A stretch of DNA of 64,000 nt from Ochrobactrum quorumnocens (GCF_002278035.1 NZ_CP022604.1:806001-870000), one strand, 5' to 3'; positions 48,681-58,619 are shown, numbered from the stretch's first letter. Numbers and translations: made by a program. Notes: generated by a model not told the origin, from the letters alone.

Positions 48681-49559
48681 ATGAACGCTTTCGATCCAAA
48701 CATTGCTGAAGATGCCGGAGCTGACGGTTGTCATCCGCTTTTTCGTGATGTGCCGACGTCGGTCGAATTCAACAAGCTGCGCAAGCGCCTGTTGCGGCTG
48801 ACACGTCAGGCTGTTGATGACTTCGCCATGGTAAAGCCCGGTGAGCGCTGGATGGTGTGCCTCTCAGGCGGCAAGGATTCTTACGGTCTGCTTGCTTTGC
48901 TGCTCGATCTTAAATGGCGTGGCTTGCTGCCGGTGGAATTGCTGGCGGTCAATCTGGATCAGGGGCAACCGAATTTTCCAAAACATATTCTGCCTGAATT
49001 TCTGAACAATTACGGCATCGAACACCGCATCGAATATAAGGATACTTATTCGATTGTGACTGAGAAGCTGCCTGCAACGAGCACCTATTGCTCGCTTTGC
49101 TCGCGATTGCGTCGTGGCAATCTTTATCGCGTCGCGCGTGAAGAGGGCTGCTCTGCAATCGTTCTCGGTCATCATCGAGAAGATATTCTCGAAACCTTCT
49201 TCATGAACTTGTTTCATGGTGGTCGTCTCGCGGCCATGCCACCAAAGCTTCTCAACGACGAAGGCGATCTGATGGTGTTCCGTCCGCTTGCGTACGTAGC
49301 TGAGGAAGATCTCGAAAAGTTTGCCACGGCAATGGAGTTTCCGATCATTCCGTGCGATCTGTGCGGCAGTCAGGAAGGTCTTCAACGCAATGCAATGAAG
49401 GCGATGCTGACCGACATTGAAAAGCGTATGCCTGGCCGCAAGGATACGATGATCCGCGCCATGACTAACGTGCGCCCAAGCCATCTGCTTGATCGCAACC
49501 TGTTTGATTTCGCTGGCCTGACGGCGGGTGGTGATATGGAGAATGATAGTGAAGTTTGA
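48681..49559 (+). CDS. ttcA: tRNA 2-thiocytidine(32) synthetase TtcA
   Basis: The 292-residue enzyme thiolates C32 of certain tRNAs using ATP and an iron-sulfur cluster. The PP-loop SGGKDS is at 62-67. Cysteine pairs C138/C141 ([11 protein letters not shown]) and C226/C229 (CDLC) fit cluster binding in the TtcA group. ATG 48681 follows TAGGAAGCAC. It overlaps the next gene by 11 nt. Confidence 0.94.
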   Translation: MNAFDPNIAEDAGADGCHPLFRDVPTSVEFNKLRKRLLRLTRQAVDDFAMVKPGERWMVCLSGGKDSYGLLALLLDLKWRGLLPVELLAVNLDQGQPNFPKHILPEFLNNYGIEHRIEYKDTYSIVTEKLPATSTYCSLCSRLRRGNLYRVAREEGCSAIVLGHHREDILETFFMNLFHGGRLAAMPPKLLNDEGDLMVFRPLAYVAEEDLEKFATAMEFPIIPCDLCGSQEGLQRNAMKAMLTDIEKRMPGRKDTMIRAMTNVRPSHLLDRNLFDFAGLTAGGDMENDSEV

Positions 49560-50376
49560 TGAAAATCAGATCGATTGGTTGGCTGACCTTCTCGCAGACG
49601 CCGCAAACGAAGAAATCATGCCGCGCTTTCGGCAGTTGGGGCAGGGTGATATTCGCCAGAAGACCTCTCCGGCAGACCTCGTGACCGAAGCCGATGTAAA
49701 CGCAGAACGCTATATCACAGCACGTCTCAATGAACGCTTTCCCGGCGCTTTGATTGTTGGCGAAGAAGCTTGTTCCGACGATGAAACGCTGTTGAATGGC
49801 CTCGGCGATGCGGACCTTGCATTCACCATTGATCCGGTTGACGGCACCTTCAACTTCGCATCAGGCGTTCCGCTGTTTGGTGTGATGTTGGCAGTTGTGT
49901 CGAAGGGTGAAACGGTTGCCGGTATTATTTATGATCCGGTTGGCAAGGACTGGATACTGGCCGCAAAAGGCGGTGGTAGTCATATCCGCTACCTAAATGG
50001 TTCCACGAGTCCCGTGCGCGTGGCAGAAGCTGCGGATATATCGCAGATGACGGGATCGGTTTCCTGGCAATATACAGCCGAGCCGACACGGTCGCGTCTT
50101 GCGCGCAATCACACGAAGTTCCTGTCACAAATCGGCTATCGCTGTGCCGCACATGAATATCGCATTATCGCGACCGGTGGCGCGCATTTTGCGGTCTATA
50201 ACAAGCTGATGCCATGGGATCATTTACCGGGTGCACTCATTCATCAGGAAGCAGGCGGATATCTCGCGCGCTGGGATGAAAGCCCGTATCTGCCGTCACA
50301 TACAGGCGGCGGGATACTCGTCGCGCCTGACAAGGAAAGCTGGAAAGCAATTCAGACAGCCCTTTGGGCTGAATAA
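49549..50376 (+). CDS. Inositol monophosphatase family protein
   Basis: The 275-residue phosphatase has the family metal-binding motifs: GEEA at 71-74, [13 protein letters not shown] at 94-106 (D95 and D98), and a C-terminal [15 protein letters not shown]. Family members hydrolyse inositol-1-phosphate, histidinol phosphate or PAP; the substrate is uncertain. GTG 49549 is preferred because GGAGAA lies about 6 nt upstream; ATG 49543 and GTG 49528 are alternatives. It overlaps ttcA, so the two are probably coupled. Confidence 0.9.
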   Translation: MKFDENQIDWLADLLADAANEEIMPRFRQLGQGDIRQKTSPADLVTEADVNAERYITARLNERFPGALIVGEEACSDDETLLNGLGDADLAFTIDPVDGTFNFASGVPLFGVMLAVVSKGETVAGIIYDPVGKDWILAAKGGGSHIRYLNGSTSPVRVAEAADISQMTGSVSWQYTAEPTRSRLARNHTKFLSQIGYRCAAHEYRIIATGGAHFAVYNKLMPWDHLPGALIHQEAGGYLARWDESPYLPSHTGGGILVAPDKESWKAIQTALWAE

Positions 50377-50379
50377 GGA

Positions 50380-50406
50380 AAAGCCCGCCAATTGGCGGGC
50401 TTTTTA
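50380..50406. terminator. Terminator between the phosphatase and efflux genes
   Basis: The stem AAAGCCCGCCA(A)/TTGGCGGGCTTT is flanked by A and T runs and is able to terminate transcription in both directions between the convergent genes. Confidence 0.93.
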
Positions 50407-50414
50407 ATTGATAA

Positions 50415-51668
50415 TCAGATCGGTTTGTTGTGCGGTTTGAACATTTTACCACGCTCCGCAATCAAAACGCAGATGAATGCAATGAAGCCCAACACACAGT
50501 AACCTGCTGCAACAGGCGTCGTCGTTCCGTCAAATGCCTGACCGATGACTGCGCCAAGTGCTGCACCGATCACCGTCTGTGCAAAACCCAGAACGGAGGA
50601 TGCCGTGCCAGCCACTTCACCGAGTGGCTCCATGGCGAGGGCGTTAAAATTTGATACAACCAGGCTGAACGAGAACATGATAGTCATGTAGATCGCCATC
50701 AGAATCCAGAACGGCACAGGGCCACTAAACACTACTGAAAGCACAACCCAAAGCAGGCTAAAGCCGACGAATACCAGCAACATTGTCTGCGAAATTCGGC
50801 GCATTCCGTAACGCCCGACAAGGCGCGAATTAAGGAATGAGGCGAGTGCAAGTGTCATTGCCACGGCAGCAAAAGCCAGTGGGAACATCGTGCCGAGCTG
50901 GTATATGCCGACGAAAATCTGCTGCGCGGAATTGATGTAGCCAAACAACGCGCCGAGAATGAATGACGTGCCGAACATGTAGAAAAGAGCAACACGGTTG
51001 GAGAGAACAATACCGAAACCTCCAATAACGCTCTTCACTGTAAGCGGACGGCGATGATCAACGGGCAGGGTTTCAGGCAGGCGAATATAGGCCCAGACGG
51101 CGACAACAGCGGCCATTATCGCCATCGAGAGGAAGATCAGGTGCCATTCGCCAAACAACATGATCAGCTGTCCCGTGGCCGGCGCTATGACTGGCAGGAT
51201 CATGAAAACCATCATGACAAGCGACATGACTTCAGCCATCTGGCGTCCGGCAAAGCGATCACGCACGACGGAAACGGCAATGACACGTGTTGCTGCGGCA
51301 CCCAGCCCCTGTAGCACGCGCAAGACAATGAGCGTCGTAAAATCGGTTGCAACCGCAGCTCCGAGAGCTGCGAGAATATAGATCGCCAAGCCACCAAATA
51401 GCGGCAGTCGTCGACCGAAGCGGTCGCTCAGTGGACCGTAAAACAGCTGCGATACGCCAAAGCCCAACAGATAGGCCGTGATGACAAACTGCGCGTGGTT
51501 TTCAGTGAGAACCCCAAGGCTAGCTCCAATCTGCGGCAGACCGGGCAGCATGATATCAACCGCAAGCGCATTGATTGCCATGATTGCAGCGATAAGAGCA
51601 ATAAATTCGGTGCGTCCGCGCATGGATGCTTTCTGGTCCGGCGAACCGTTCCTGATGTCTAGCGGCAT
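50415..51668 (-). CDS. MFS drug efflux transporter, Bcr/CflA family
   Basis: The 417-residue protein has twelve predicted transmembrane helices. MLPGLPQIGASLGV in the first helix pair, FGVSQLFYGPLSDRFGRRLPL (motif A of the major facilitator superfamily) and LRVLQGLGAAATRVIAVSVVRDRF are characteristic of Bcr/CflA drug:proton antiporters (bicyclomycin, sulfonamide or chloramphenicol type). The substrate is not predictable. ATG 51668 follows AAGGAATACC; an internal Met 16 codons later is an alternative. Confidence 0.92.
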   Translation of the reverse strand: MPLDIRNGSPDQKASMRGRTEFIALIAAIMAINALAVDIMLPGLPQIGASLGVLTENHAQFVITAYLLGFGVSQLFYGPLSDRFGRRLPLFGGLAIYILAALGAAVATDFTTLIVLRVLQGLGAAATRVIAVSVVRDRFAGRQMAEVMSLVMMVFMILPVIAPATGQLIMLFGEWHLIFLSMAIMAAVVAVWAYIRLPETLPVDHRRPLTVKSVIGGFGIVLSNRVALFYMFGTSFILGALFGYINSAQQIFVGIYQLGTMFPLAFAAVAMTLALASFLNSRLVGRYGMRRISQTMLLVFVGFSLLWVVLSVVFSGPVPFWILMAIYMTIMFSFSLVVSNFNALAMEPLGEVAGTASSVLGFAQTVIGAALGAVIGQAFDGTTTPVAAGYCVLGFIAFICVLIAERGKMFKPHNKPI

Positions 51669-51785
51669 GACTGGTATTCCTTGGCATAATTATGTGCCAC
51701 TTGCAGAACAGGCGGCGTGAGATCGGAGATTTCTTAAACAAGTCTGGCGGGCGAGACCCGTTTAGCCTGAATATCAGGCCAATAT

Positions 51786-51812
51786 AAAAGGCGCCACTAA
51801 TCGGCGCCTTTT
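51786..51812. terminator. Terminator downstream of grxD
   Basis: A 10-bp stem AAAAGGCGCC/GGCGCCTTTT with a short loop lies between the efflux gene start and the grxD stop. On the minus strand it terminates the grxD transcript. Confidence 0.85.
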
Positions 51813-51855
51813 AGAATAAAACGGAGGCAAAAGCCGTATGAGGGGTAATTAATCC

Positions 51856-52188
51856 TCAAGCAGCCTTGGTGGCAATACCCTTGTCAGCAAAAAGTGTCTG
51901 CAATTCGTTTGACTGGAACATTTCGCGTACGATATCGCAGCCACCAATGAACTCGCCCTTGACATAGAGCTGAGGGACGGTTGGCCAGTTGGAATAATCC
52001 TTGATGCCCTGACGGATATCGTCGGAAGCGAGCACGTTAACGCCTTTATAGTCGACTCCGAGATAGTCAAGAATCTGTACGACCTGACCGGAAAAACCAC
52101 ACTGTGGGAAGCCTGGCGTGCCCTTCATGAACAGCACGATATCGTTGGTCTTCACTTCATTGTCGATAAAATCGTTGATTCCGGTCAT
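51856..52188 (-). CDS. grxD: Monothiol glutaredoxin (Grx4/GrxD type)
   Basis: The 110-residue CGFS-type glutaredoxin carries FMKGTPGFPQCGFSGQVVQIL with the active-site CGFS, and further glutathione-binding WPTVPQLYVKGEFIGGCDI. Such proteins bind [2Fe-2S] clusters with glutathione and pass them on, typically together with BolA. The bolA gene lies 265 bp upstream on the same strand, supporting that partnership. Confidence 0.95.
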   Translation of the reverse strand: MTGINDFIDNEVKTNDIVLFMKGTPGFPQCGFSGQVVQILDYLGVDYKGVNVLASDDIRQGIKDYSNWPTVPQLYVKGEFIGGCDIVREMFQSNELQTLFADKGIATKAA

Positions 52189-52453
52189 TTCAATTCCTTT
52201 CAGGATGCCGGTTCAAATCCCGGCCCGCGTAGGGAGAGGTTCTGCCTCAATATAGTAAGCTGAGCTTTGGTAATCACCCTCTAGAGGTGAAAGCAAGTCA
52301 AATTAGCGCGAATTCGGGCTAGATTGGGGGCAACATCTTGCCGCAGGAAGAAAATCACCGCCTCTAATTGTTAATTCCGATGCTGCTCTTGCACGTTTCC
52401 ATGCCCAGATAGTTTGTCCCGCAAGCGTAATAATCAGAGGCGGTGTATTTCAG
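52189..52453. other. Spacer between bolA and grxD
   Basis: These 265 bp hold the grxD leader. A GCCGG/CCGGC hairpin at about 52210-52227 with a TTCAAATC loop is visible. No ORF looks coding. Confidence 0.4.
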
Positions 52454-52687
52454 TTATTCCGGTATGCTGGTCTGAAGGGCGAGCGCATGAAGTACGCCGC
52501 CCATATTACCCTTTAGAGCGTCATAAACCATCTGATGCTGCTGAACGCGCGACTTGCCACGGAAGCTTTCCGCGACCACTTCGGCAGCATAATGATCTCC
52601 ATCTCCGGCAAGGTCGCGGATCGTAACCTTTGCGCCGGGAATCCCTTCGCGTATCAGTTTTTCGATCTCATGAGAGTCCATAGCCAT
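52454..52687 (-). CDS. bolA: BolA family protein
   Basis: The 77-residue protein has the BolA fold with the signature GDGDHYAAEVVAESFRGKSRVQQHQMVYDAL and a conserved histidine able to bind a shared [2Fe-2S] cluster with monothiol glutaredoxin. It acts in iron-sulfur trafficking in the cytoplasm. It sits between purL and grxD, as in many alphaproteobacteria. Confidence 0.95.
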   Translation of the reverse strand: MAMDSHEIEKLIREGIPGAKVTIRDLAGDGDHYAAEVVAESFRGKSRVQQHQMVYDALKGNMGGVLHALALQTSIPE

Positions 52688-52717
52688 GCAAAAACTCCCG
52701 CCATTTCTGGCTTTTTA

Positions 52718-52885
52718 TAGCATTCCCAACAAACGTGCATAGCGGTTTTGCGTTGGATAATGCGAAGAACAAATAGGTATATCGAATCGTAACGTATCAT
52801 CGTGATACGTCAACATTGAACTGTCTACAGCATTTCCAGCAAAAGTGCGCAGCGGTATTGCTTCGGATAATGCGAAAAGCGAAGG
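52718..52885. repeat. Two tandem type C repeats
   Basis: Two related units begin TAGCATTCCCAACAAACGTGC and ACAGCATTTCCAGCAAAAGTG. Each is followed by AGCGG(T)TTTGC and GGATAATGCGAA. A CGTATCATCGTGATACG palindrome sits between them. They lie in the bolA-purL gap. Confidence 0.75.
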
Positions 52886-52904
52886 CTTAAATTGTCGGCA
52901 AGCA

Positions 52905-52936
52905 AACGCCCGGCAAGGTGTCCCCAGCCGGGCGTT
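52905..52936 (-). terminator. purL terminator
   Basis: The 10-bp stem AACGCCCGGC/GCCGGGCGTT has a 12-nt loop. On the minus strand it follows the purL stop after about 28 nt. Confidence 0.8.
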
Positions 52937-52964
52937 CATTGGTGATGGTTCTGGCCAATAAGGT

Positions 52965-55187
52965 TTAGTTGTCGACTGCAGCTTCACCGCTCATGAAGCC
53001 TGGGAACCAACCTTCAAAAGCCTGGTTGAGATCAGCAACAGCAACGTCCACGGTTCCTGTGAATTGCAGGCGATCACCACCGACTGTGCCCAGTACGCGG
53101 AATGGAATCCCGGCACCTTCGGCATTCAATGCAATGAGCTTTGCCATTTCTGGCGTTGCGGCAATAACATAGCGCGCCTGATCTTCACCGAAGAGAGCCG
53201 CATGAGGCAGGCCGTCACCTGCGTCAAGCACAGCGCCCTTGCCTGATTTGATTGCCATTTCAGCAATCGCAATTGCAAGGCCGCCATCGGATAAATCGTG
53301 ACAAGCAGTTACCTGACCATTGCGGATCGCCGAACGGACAAATTCGCCGTTGCGCTTTTCGAATGCAAGATTAACAGGCGGAGGAGGGCCATCAGCGCGG
53401 TCAAACATATCTCGCAGGTAGACGGACTGGCCGAGATGCGTGCCGTCGGTGCCCAAAAGTACCAGCGTATCGCCGTCCTGCATGCCGCCTATCTTGGCCA
53501 TTTGTGACCAATCAGGGATCAGACCAACGCCAGCGATGGTTGGTGTTGGCAGGATCGCCTGACCATTGGTTTCATTGTAGAGCGATACGTTGCCAGAAAC
53601 GATCGGGAAATCAAGCGCACGGCAGGCTTCGCCAATGCCTTCGATAGCCTTGACCAGCTGACCCATGATTTCCGGCTTTTCGGGATTGCCGAAGTTGAGA
53701 TTATCGGTTGAAGCCAGCGGCTCGGCACCGGTCGCAGTGATGTTGCGCCAGCATTCGGCAACGGCCTGCTTACCGCCTTCAAACGGATCGGCTTCGCAAT
53801 AGCGCGGTGTGACGTCCGACGAGAAGGCGAGAGCCTTGGTGTCGTGACCTTCAACACGGATCACGCCTGCGTCGCCACCCGGGAGCTGCAAAGAATTACC
53901 CTGAATGAGTGTGTCGTACTGCTCATAAACCCAACGACGCGATGAGCCATCAGGCGAACCGATAAGCTTCAACAGGGCTTCAGAATAGTCTTCAACCTGA
54001 GGCACATTGCTTGCTGGCAGCGGAGCATGTTTGCCCGGTTCCATCCATGGACGATCATATTCAGGAGCCTCGTCGCCAAGTTCCTTGATCGGCAGGTTGG
54101 CAACTTCTTCGCCCTGATGGATGACGCGGAACCGCAGATCGTCGGTGGTCTTGCCGACAATTGCGAAATCGAGGCCCCATTTGCGGAAGATTGCCTGCGC
54201 TTCTTCTTCCATTTCCGGCTTGAGAACCATGAGCATACGCTCCTGGCTTTCGGACAGCATCATTTCATACGCTGTCATGTTTACTTCGCGTACAGGAACG
54301 TGGTCGAGAATGAGTTCGATACCAAGATCGCCCTTGGCACCCATTTCAACAGCCGAGCAGGTGAGGCCAGCGGCACCCATATCCTGAATGGCGATAACTG
54401 CGCCCGAAGCCATCAGCTCAAGGCAGGCTTCCAGAAGGCACTTTTCAGTAAATGGATCGCCAACCTGAACAGTAGGACGCTTTTCTTCAATGGATTCATC
54501 GAACTCTGCCGATGCCATAGTAGCGCCACCAACGCCATCACGACCCGTCTTGGCCCCAAGATAGACAACCGGCAGGCCAACGCCTTTGGCTTCGGACAGG
54601 AAGATGCCGTCATGTTTGGCAAGGCCTGCAGCAAATGCATTGACGAGAATATTGCCGTTATAGCGCTTGTCGAAGTTCACTTCACCGCCAACGGTCGGAA
54701 CGCCGAAAGCATTGCCGTAGCCGCCAACGCCGGAAACAACGCCGGAAACAAGATGGCGGGTCTTTGGATGATCAGGTTCGCCAAAGCGCAGCGCGTTCAT
54801 TGCTGCCACCGGGCGAGCACCCATTGTGAACACGTCACGTAAAATACCGCCAACGCCAGTTGCCGCGCCCTGATAAGGCTCGATGTAAGATGGGTGGTTG
54901 TGGCTTTCCATCTTGAAGACGACGCAATCGCCATCGCCAATGTCCACAACACCGGCATTTTCGCCGGGGCCCTGAATAACACGAGGGCCGGTTGTCGGGA
55001 GTGTACGCAGCCACTTCTTCGACGACTTGTAGGAACAATGTTCATTCCACATGGCCGAGAAAATGCCGAGCTCCGTGAAGCTTGGTTCGCGTCCGATCAG
55101 GTCGAGGATACGCTGATATTCGTCCGGCTTGAGGCCGTGGGCAGAGATAAGTTCCGGCGTGATGTCGCGCTTATTGGAAATAGTCAT
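52965..55187 (-). CDS. purL: Phosphoribosylformylglycinamidine synthase subunit PurL
   Basis: PurL (740 residues, small type) is the synthetase subunit that converts FGAR to FGAM with ammonia from PurQ and assembly by PurS. Motifs include [51 protein letters not shown] and the C-terminal [16 protein letters not shown]. It is on the same strand as purQ, purS and purC but about 4.4 kb away, with a regulator and an insertion sequence between. Confidence 0.97.
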   Translation of the reverse strand: MTISNKRDITPELISAHGLKPDEYQRILDLIGREPSFTELGIFSAMWNEHCSYKSSKKWLRTLPTTGPRVIQGPGENAGVVDIGDGDCVVFKMESHNHPSYIEPYQGAATGVGGILRDVFTMGARPVAAMNALRFGEPDHPKTRHLVSGVVSGVGGYGNAFGVPTVGGEVNFDKRYNGNILVNAFAAGLAKHDGIFLSEAKGVGLPVVYLGAKTGRDGVGGATMASAEFDESIEEKRPTVQVGDPFTEKCLLEACLELMASGAVIAIQDMGAAGLTCSAVEMGAKGDLGIELILDHVPVREVNMTAYEMMLSESQERMLMVLKPEMEEEAQAIFRKWGLDFAIVGKTTDDLRFRVIHQGEEVANLPIKELGDEAPEYDRPWMEPGKHAPLPASNVPQVEDYSEALLKLIGSPDGSSRRWVYEQYDTLIQGNSLQLPGGDAGVIRVEGHDTKALAFSSDVTPRYCEADPFEGGKQAVAECWRNITATGAEPLASTDNLNFGNPEKPEIMGQLVKAIEGIGEACRALDFPIVSGNVSLYNETNGQAILPTPTIAGVGLIPDWSQMAKIGGMQDGDTLVLLGTDGTHLGQSVYLRDMFDRADGPPPPVNLAFEKRNGEFVRSAIRNGQVTACHDLSDGGLAIAIAEMAIKSGKGAVLDAGDGLPHAALFGEDQARYVIAATPEMAKLIALNAEGAGIPFRVLGTVGGDRLQFTGTVDVAVADLNQAFEGWFPGFMSGEAAVDN

Positions 55188-55318
55188 TGAGCTGAGGGAC
55201 CCCGTGGCAGGCTGCGGTACCCGAAAACTTCTGCCGAAGGGCGGACACCTAAGGTTTCAAGGGGCCTCTTTAACCTAACTCTGTCAGAAGCGCGACAGGA
55301 AAATGCCGATTTCCCGGC

Positions 55319-56734
55319 TCAAATGCTGCCTTCATAGCCTGCTTGTTCATTTTCCAGCAGTTGGCGCAAAGTTGTGAAGCCATTTTCCACCAGAGCACGG
55401 TCTGTTGGCGAAGAAAACGCAATGCGAACCCGGTGGTATGTCCGATCAATGCGTCCAGCTTTGAACTCGTCTTCGTCATCGATCAACAGGCCGTTTTCAT
55501 ATGCGGCTGCTTTGAATGTGCTCGTGAGCCAGGGTTCAGGCAGCTTCAACCACAGGATTGGCACGTGCGGCGAAGAAACAAAGTCATAACCGGCAAAGAT
55601 TTTGCGGGCCAGTTGCTCCCGCCATTCGATTTCAGCAGAGCATTTGTCCAGAAGAGCTGTCGCTTGACCGGAAAGCACCATTTGAGCGGTGGTTTCAGCA
55701 AGCAGAAACGAAACGCCTCCCGTCATCAGCTTGTGCGTGACACGCAAACGCTGCGCGCAATGCGGAGGGCAGGCGACCCATCCGCAACGCAAGCCAGCAG
55801 TCACAGCCTTTGAAAGACTGCCCAGCAAGAAAGTGCGTTCCGGCGCAATATCAGCGATTTTCGGTATGTTTGATCGCGTCATGACCCCGTAGGTGTCATC
55901 TTCGATAAGCCAGACATTATGACGTGCTGCGATACTGGCAATAGCTAACCTACGCTCATAGGGCATGGTTGCGAGCGTTGGATTGTGAATGCTTGGCATC
56001 AGAAATGCCATTGCCGGGTGCTGTTGATTGCAGACCCGCTCGAACTCTTCAGGGATCATGCCATATTCGTCACTCGCAGCAATGGCGATGCGCCGCCCCG
56101 TAATCCGCACGGAACGACTGACCTGCGTATAGGTGAGGTCTTCAAAGACGATCCGGTCGCCGGGGGCGGTAAAAGCCGTGATTGCAGCGATTGCGCCCGC
56201 ATGAGCGCCATTGGTAATCACGATGTTACTCGCATCGGCGGGCGCGTTTTCCTGATCGAGCCATTGTCGCCCGGCTTCCAGCCAATGTTGCGGGAAATGC
56301 CGCGTGTAATTGACGACCTCATGTGGGAAATTGCGGATAACGGATGCGATAAGCGGCTCAAGCACGGCGTTCTGCCCAACATCGGGTGCGGCAGTCGTAT
56401 CGAAACGCCCCTTATCGAGGGGAGCATCCTGAACGCGCGTACCGGCGATGCCATCGCTTGAATAGGCCGGAGGTGCATTCTTGCGATCTTGATTGCCCAG
56501 TACATACGTACCGCGGCCGACTTCACCGGTTACAAGTCCTCGCTCATGCGCGAGAGCATAGGCTCGTCCAATTGTGCCGATTGTCACCTTGAGATCATAG
56601 GCGAGATTACGTTGCGGTGGCAATTTCTGTCCGGCTGGCAGCGCGCCATCTACAATTGCTTCTTCAATGGCATCAGCCAGTTGAAGGTAGAGAGGGCCGG
56701 ATTTATCGGTGAGGTCTGGGAGCCAATTTGTCAT
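55319..56734 (-). CDS. MocR/PdxR-like regulator (GntR HTH plus aminotransferase domain)
   Basis: The 471-residue fusion has a GntR winged helix at about residues 10-80 (LYLQLADAIEEAIVDGALPAGQKLPPQRNLA) and an aminotransferase class I fold with the PLP lysine in LLGSLSKAVTAGLRCGW. MocR proteins use PLP or an aminotransferase-like effector to control neighbouring genes. The divergent neighbour is a DUF1127 gene. ATG 56734 is preferred over GTG 56740. The effector and targets are unknown. Confidence 0.92.
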   Translation of the reverse strand: MTNWLPDLTDKSGPLYLQLADAIEEAIVDGALPAGQKLPPQRNLAYDLKVTIGTIGRAYALAHERGLVTGEVGRGTYVLGNQDRKNAPPAYSSDGIAGTRVQDAPLDKGRFDTTAAPDVGQNAVLEPLIASVIRNFPHEVVNYTRHFPQHWLEAGRQWLDQENAPADASNIVITNGAHAGAIAAITAFTAPGDRIVFEDLTYTQVSRSVRITGRRIAIAASDEYGMIPEEFERVCNQQHPAMAFLMPSIHNPTLATMPYERRLAIASIAARHNVWLIEDDTYGVMTRSNIPKIADIAPERTFLLGSLSKAVTAGLRCGWVACPPHCAQRLRVTHKLMTGGVSFLLAETTAQMVLSGQATALLDKCSAEIEWREQLARKIFAGYDFVSSPHVPILWLKLPEPWLTSTFKAAAYENGLLIDDEDEFKAGRIDRTYHRVRIAFSSPTDRALVENGFTTLRQLLENEQAGYEGSI

Positions 56735-56749
56735 GGTCACAATATAAGC

Positions 56750-56777
56750 ATTGTATCGATATTTGAGTCAATTGTAT
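56750..56777. promoter_or_regulatory. Direct repeats ATTGTAT spaced 21 bp, candidate MocR operator
   Basis: ATTGTAT occurs at 56750-56756 and 56771-56777, exactly two helical turns apart, between the divergent MocR and DUF1127 genes. Two copies in the opposite direction (ATACAAT at 56876-56882 and 56885-56891) lie inside the start of the DUF1127 gene. Confidence 0.55.
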
Positions 56778-56841
56778 TTACTTCACAGGCGCCTGATTGG
56801 TGCAAAATAGTGATTAAGCCCAGAAATGAAGGCAGTGTGCT

Positions 56842-57090
56842 ATGACCTATGTGTCAGTCAAGCATGATGAAATAGATACAATTGATACAATGCAAGGCAG
56901 GGAAAGCGTTGTTTCTTATACACCGCGCCCGATCTGGCAGAGTTTCGTTGATTGGTGTTCTCTACGTCTCATGCTGCGCCGCAGTCGCATTCAGTTGATG
57001 GACCTGACGGATGAACAACTCCGGGATATTGGCATAACGCGGGGTGCGGCTCACAAGGAAGCGCGCAAGGTGCGCTTCCATATCCGCTAA
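56842..57090 (+). CDS. DUF1127 family small protein
   Basis: The 82-residue protein ends in the DUF1127 motif LMDLTDEQLRDIGITRGAAHKEARK. Small arginine-rich DUF1127 proteins in alphaproteobacteria act in stress and phosphate or RNA-related regulation. This one has an N-terminal extension of about 30 residues. Its specific role is unknown. It is divergent from a MocR regulator that probably controls it. Confidence 0.88.
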   Translation: MTYVSVKHDEIDTIDTMQGRESVVSYTPRPIWQSFVDWCSLRLMLRRSRIQLMDLTDEQLRDIGITRGAAHKEARKVRFHIR

Positions 57091-57140
57091 AGCATGCATC
57101 CAAAACTGGGAACCGGTTCTGGGCGTAAGGACATGCTGAT

Positions 57141-57248
57141 TAAAGCATGTCGCGCTCAAATGGATTCATTTGAGCTGCCACGAACATGCGATAGTTAAAA
57201 GAATCTAGAGCGAGCATCATGGGTGCAATTAAACGCGACACGCTCTAG
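57141..57248. repeat. 108-bp dispersed repeat type A, reverse orientation
   Basis: This copy starts TAAAGCATGTCGCGCTC and ends GACACGCTCTAG. It matches the reverse complement of 9755-9862 and is nearly parallel to 63879-63986. The left end of the insertion sequence begins immediately after its terminal CTAG. Confidence 0.88.
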
Positions 57249-58087
57249 GCTCCAAACCCAATTAAACATTTGATCAAATTACTTCTTCATGATTCACTCT
57301 CCTGATAACGGGAGTTTTGGAGCATGGCAGGAGAATTCTGGCTTGATGATCGGCAATGGGCAGTGATCGCTCCTTTGCTTCCAACGAACCAACCCGGCGC
57401 GCATCGAACTGACGACCGCCGGGTGATTAGCGGCATCATCCATGTGCTGCGCACTGGCTGTCGGTGGCAGGATTGCCCCGCTGTCTACGGTCCCTCGACA
57501 ACCATCTACAATCGTTTCCATCGTTGGTCTGCCAAAGGCATATGGCGGCAACTATTCGAAGCACTGGTGCAGACGACCAATCGCGACATTCACATGATCG
57601 ACAGCACCACCGCAAAGGCGCACCGATCTGCTGCTGGCGGAAAAGGGGGGCGGAAGCTCAAGCCATCGGTCGATCGCGAGGCGGCAGATCGACAAAAATA
57701 CATGCTGTTGTCGATGGTTGTGGCCGCCCAGTCGCACTGAGAATAACCCCTGGGCAGCGCGGTGACGCTCCCATTGCCATCCCACTGCTTGAGCCACTGC
57801 CGCCAAGCAACCTGTGCGCTGCCGATACGGCTTACGATAGCAACGCGTTACGCGATTTTCTCAAAGCTCGCGGCACTGAACCGGTCATTCCAAATAATCC
57901 GACCCGTAAGCGGATCAAACCTTTCAACCCAATTGCCTACCGCCGCCGAAACATCATCGAACGCACCTTTTGCCGCCTCAAGGACTGGAGGAGGGTCGCG
58001 ACACGATATGACAAGCTCATGCTGAACTTTACAGCCACATGCTATATCGCTGCCATCGTCACATGGTGGCTCAATTGAGTCTGGACC
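57249..58087 (+). mobile_element. IS5-family (IS427-like) insertion sequence, 839 bp
   Basis: The ends are imperfect terminal inverted repeats, GCTCCAAACCCAATT on the left and GGTCCAGACTCAATT (complement) on the right. CTAG is found on both sides (57245-57248 and 58088-58091), which fits the short target duplications of this family. It contains one transposase in two overlapping frames. It sits exactly at the junction of a type A and a type B dispersed repeat. It looks complete. Confidence 0.88.
57324..58078 (+). CDS. IS5-family transposase made by frameshift (orfA/orfB)
   Basis: Frame A (57324-57740, 138 residues) carries the N-terminal FWLDDRQWAVIAPLLP and CRWQDCPAVYGPSTTIYNRF with the first DDE aspartate near MIDSTTAKAH. 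Frame B continues from about 57650 with RSRGGRSTKIHAVVDG, ITPGQRGDAPIAIPLL, ADTAYDSNALRDFL (second aspartate) and RRRNIIERTFCRLKDW (catalytic glutamate), ending at 58078. The two frames overlap by a -1 shift around AAAAGGGGGG at 57641-57650, a likely programmed slippery site as in other IS427 elements. ATG 57324 follows GGAGTTTTGGAGC. Confidence 0.88.
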
Positions 58088-58088
58088 C

Positions 58089-58194
58089 TAGAGCGCCGTG
58101 CGCCCTCTTGGGCGCACAAAGGTCGCTCTAACACTCTATATTTACAGCATAATTTTACCTTAAACTGATTCAAGTTGAAGGAATTATGCTGTAG
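58089..58194. repeat. 106-bp dispersed repeat, type B copy 2
   Basis: This copy starts TAGAGCGCCGTGCGCCC and ends ATTATGCTGTAG, differing from 5464-5569 at about three positions. Its left end abuts the insertion sequence. Confidence 0.9.
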
Positions 58195-58208
58195 GCTGAT
58201 AAAATGGA

Positions 58209-58619
58209 TCAGCAGTCCTTCTGACCGGACGCCCAGCGATTGATGTCCTTGGCAATGCGGCCGCCATGCGCCTGTTGCATCATCGGACCAAAAGCCTCGA
58301 TGCGGGCAGGGTTGCCTTGGGCTTGGACAACAAGCAGTGGCCGTCCAGCCAAATTGCGCGAAGACACCACCAGAAAACGTGGACGCCCGGTAAACGAGTT
58401 GAGTTCCGGTGCAAGTGTATAGCCGCGGAAATCCTTATCCTTGGATTTGAACCAGCAGCTGTTTGCCCCAAGTGCTATGCGCTCCATGGTCGGAAGTGCT
58501 GCCTTATTGGAATCGATAGAAACGGGGCCGGGTGCAGGCTTCGGCGTACAAGCTGCAAACAGTGCAAGCGCTGGAAGTGCTACAAGCGCAATGGTCTTAT
58601 TCTTCAAGGAAGACTCCAT
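58209..58619 (-). CDS. Hypothetical lipoprotein
   Basis: The 136-residue protein has a lipoprotein signal peptide (LVALPALALFAAC; lipobox FAAC with the cysteine near residue 24) and a mature domain with NSCWFKSKDKDFRGYTLAPE and a C-terminal DINRWASGQKDC. I recognise no named family. It should be anchored in the outer membrane, or in the inner membrane pending sorting by LolCD. Confidence 0.8.
   Translation of the reverse strand: MESSLKNKTIALVALPALALFAACTPKPAPGPVSIDSNKAALPTMERIALGANSCWFKSKDKDFRGYTLAPELNSFTGRPRFLVVSSRNLAGRPLLVVQAQGNPARIEAFGPMMQQAHGGRIAKDINRWASGQKDC

Noticed and set aside
52207..52232. tRNA-like T-arm (GCCGG-TTCAAAT-CCCGG) suggesting a tRNA remnant or attachment site
   Set aside because: The stem has a C-C mismatch when read as a T-arm, and no acceptor, anticodon or D-arm sequence precedes it. 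It is a simple hairpin in the grxD leader.
54027..54842. 271-codon open frame antisense to purL
   Set aside because: Shadow of purL; no family resemblance.
55188..55318. Possible purine riboswitch upstream of purL
   Set aside because: No purine-aptamer core or convincing three-way junction could be made from the leader.
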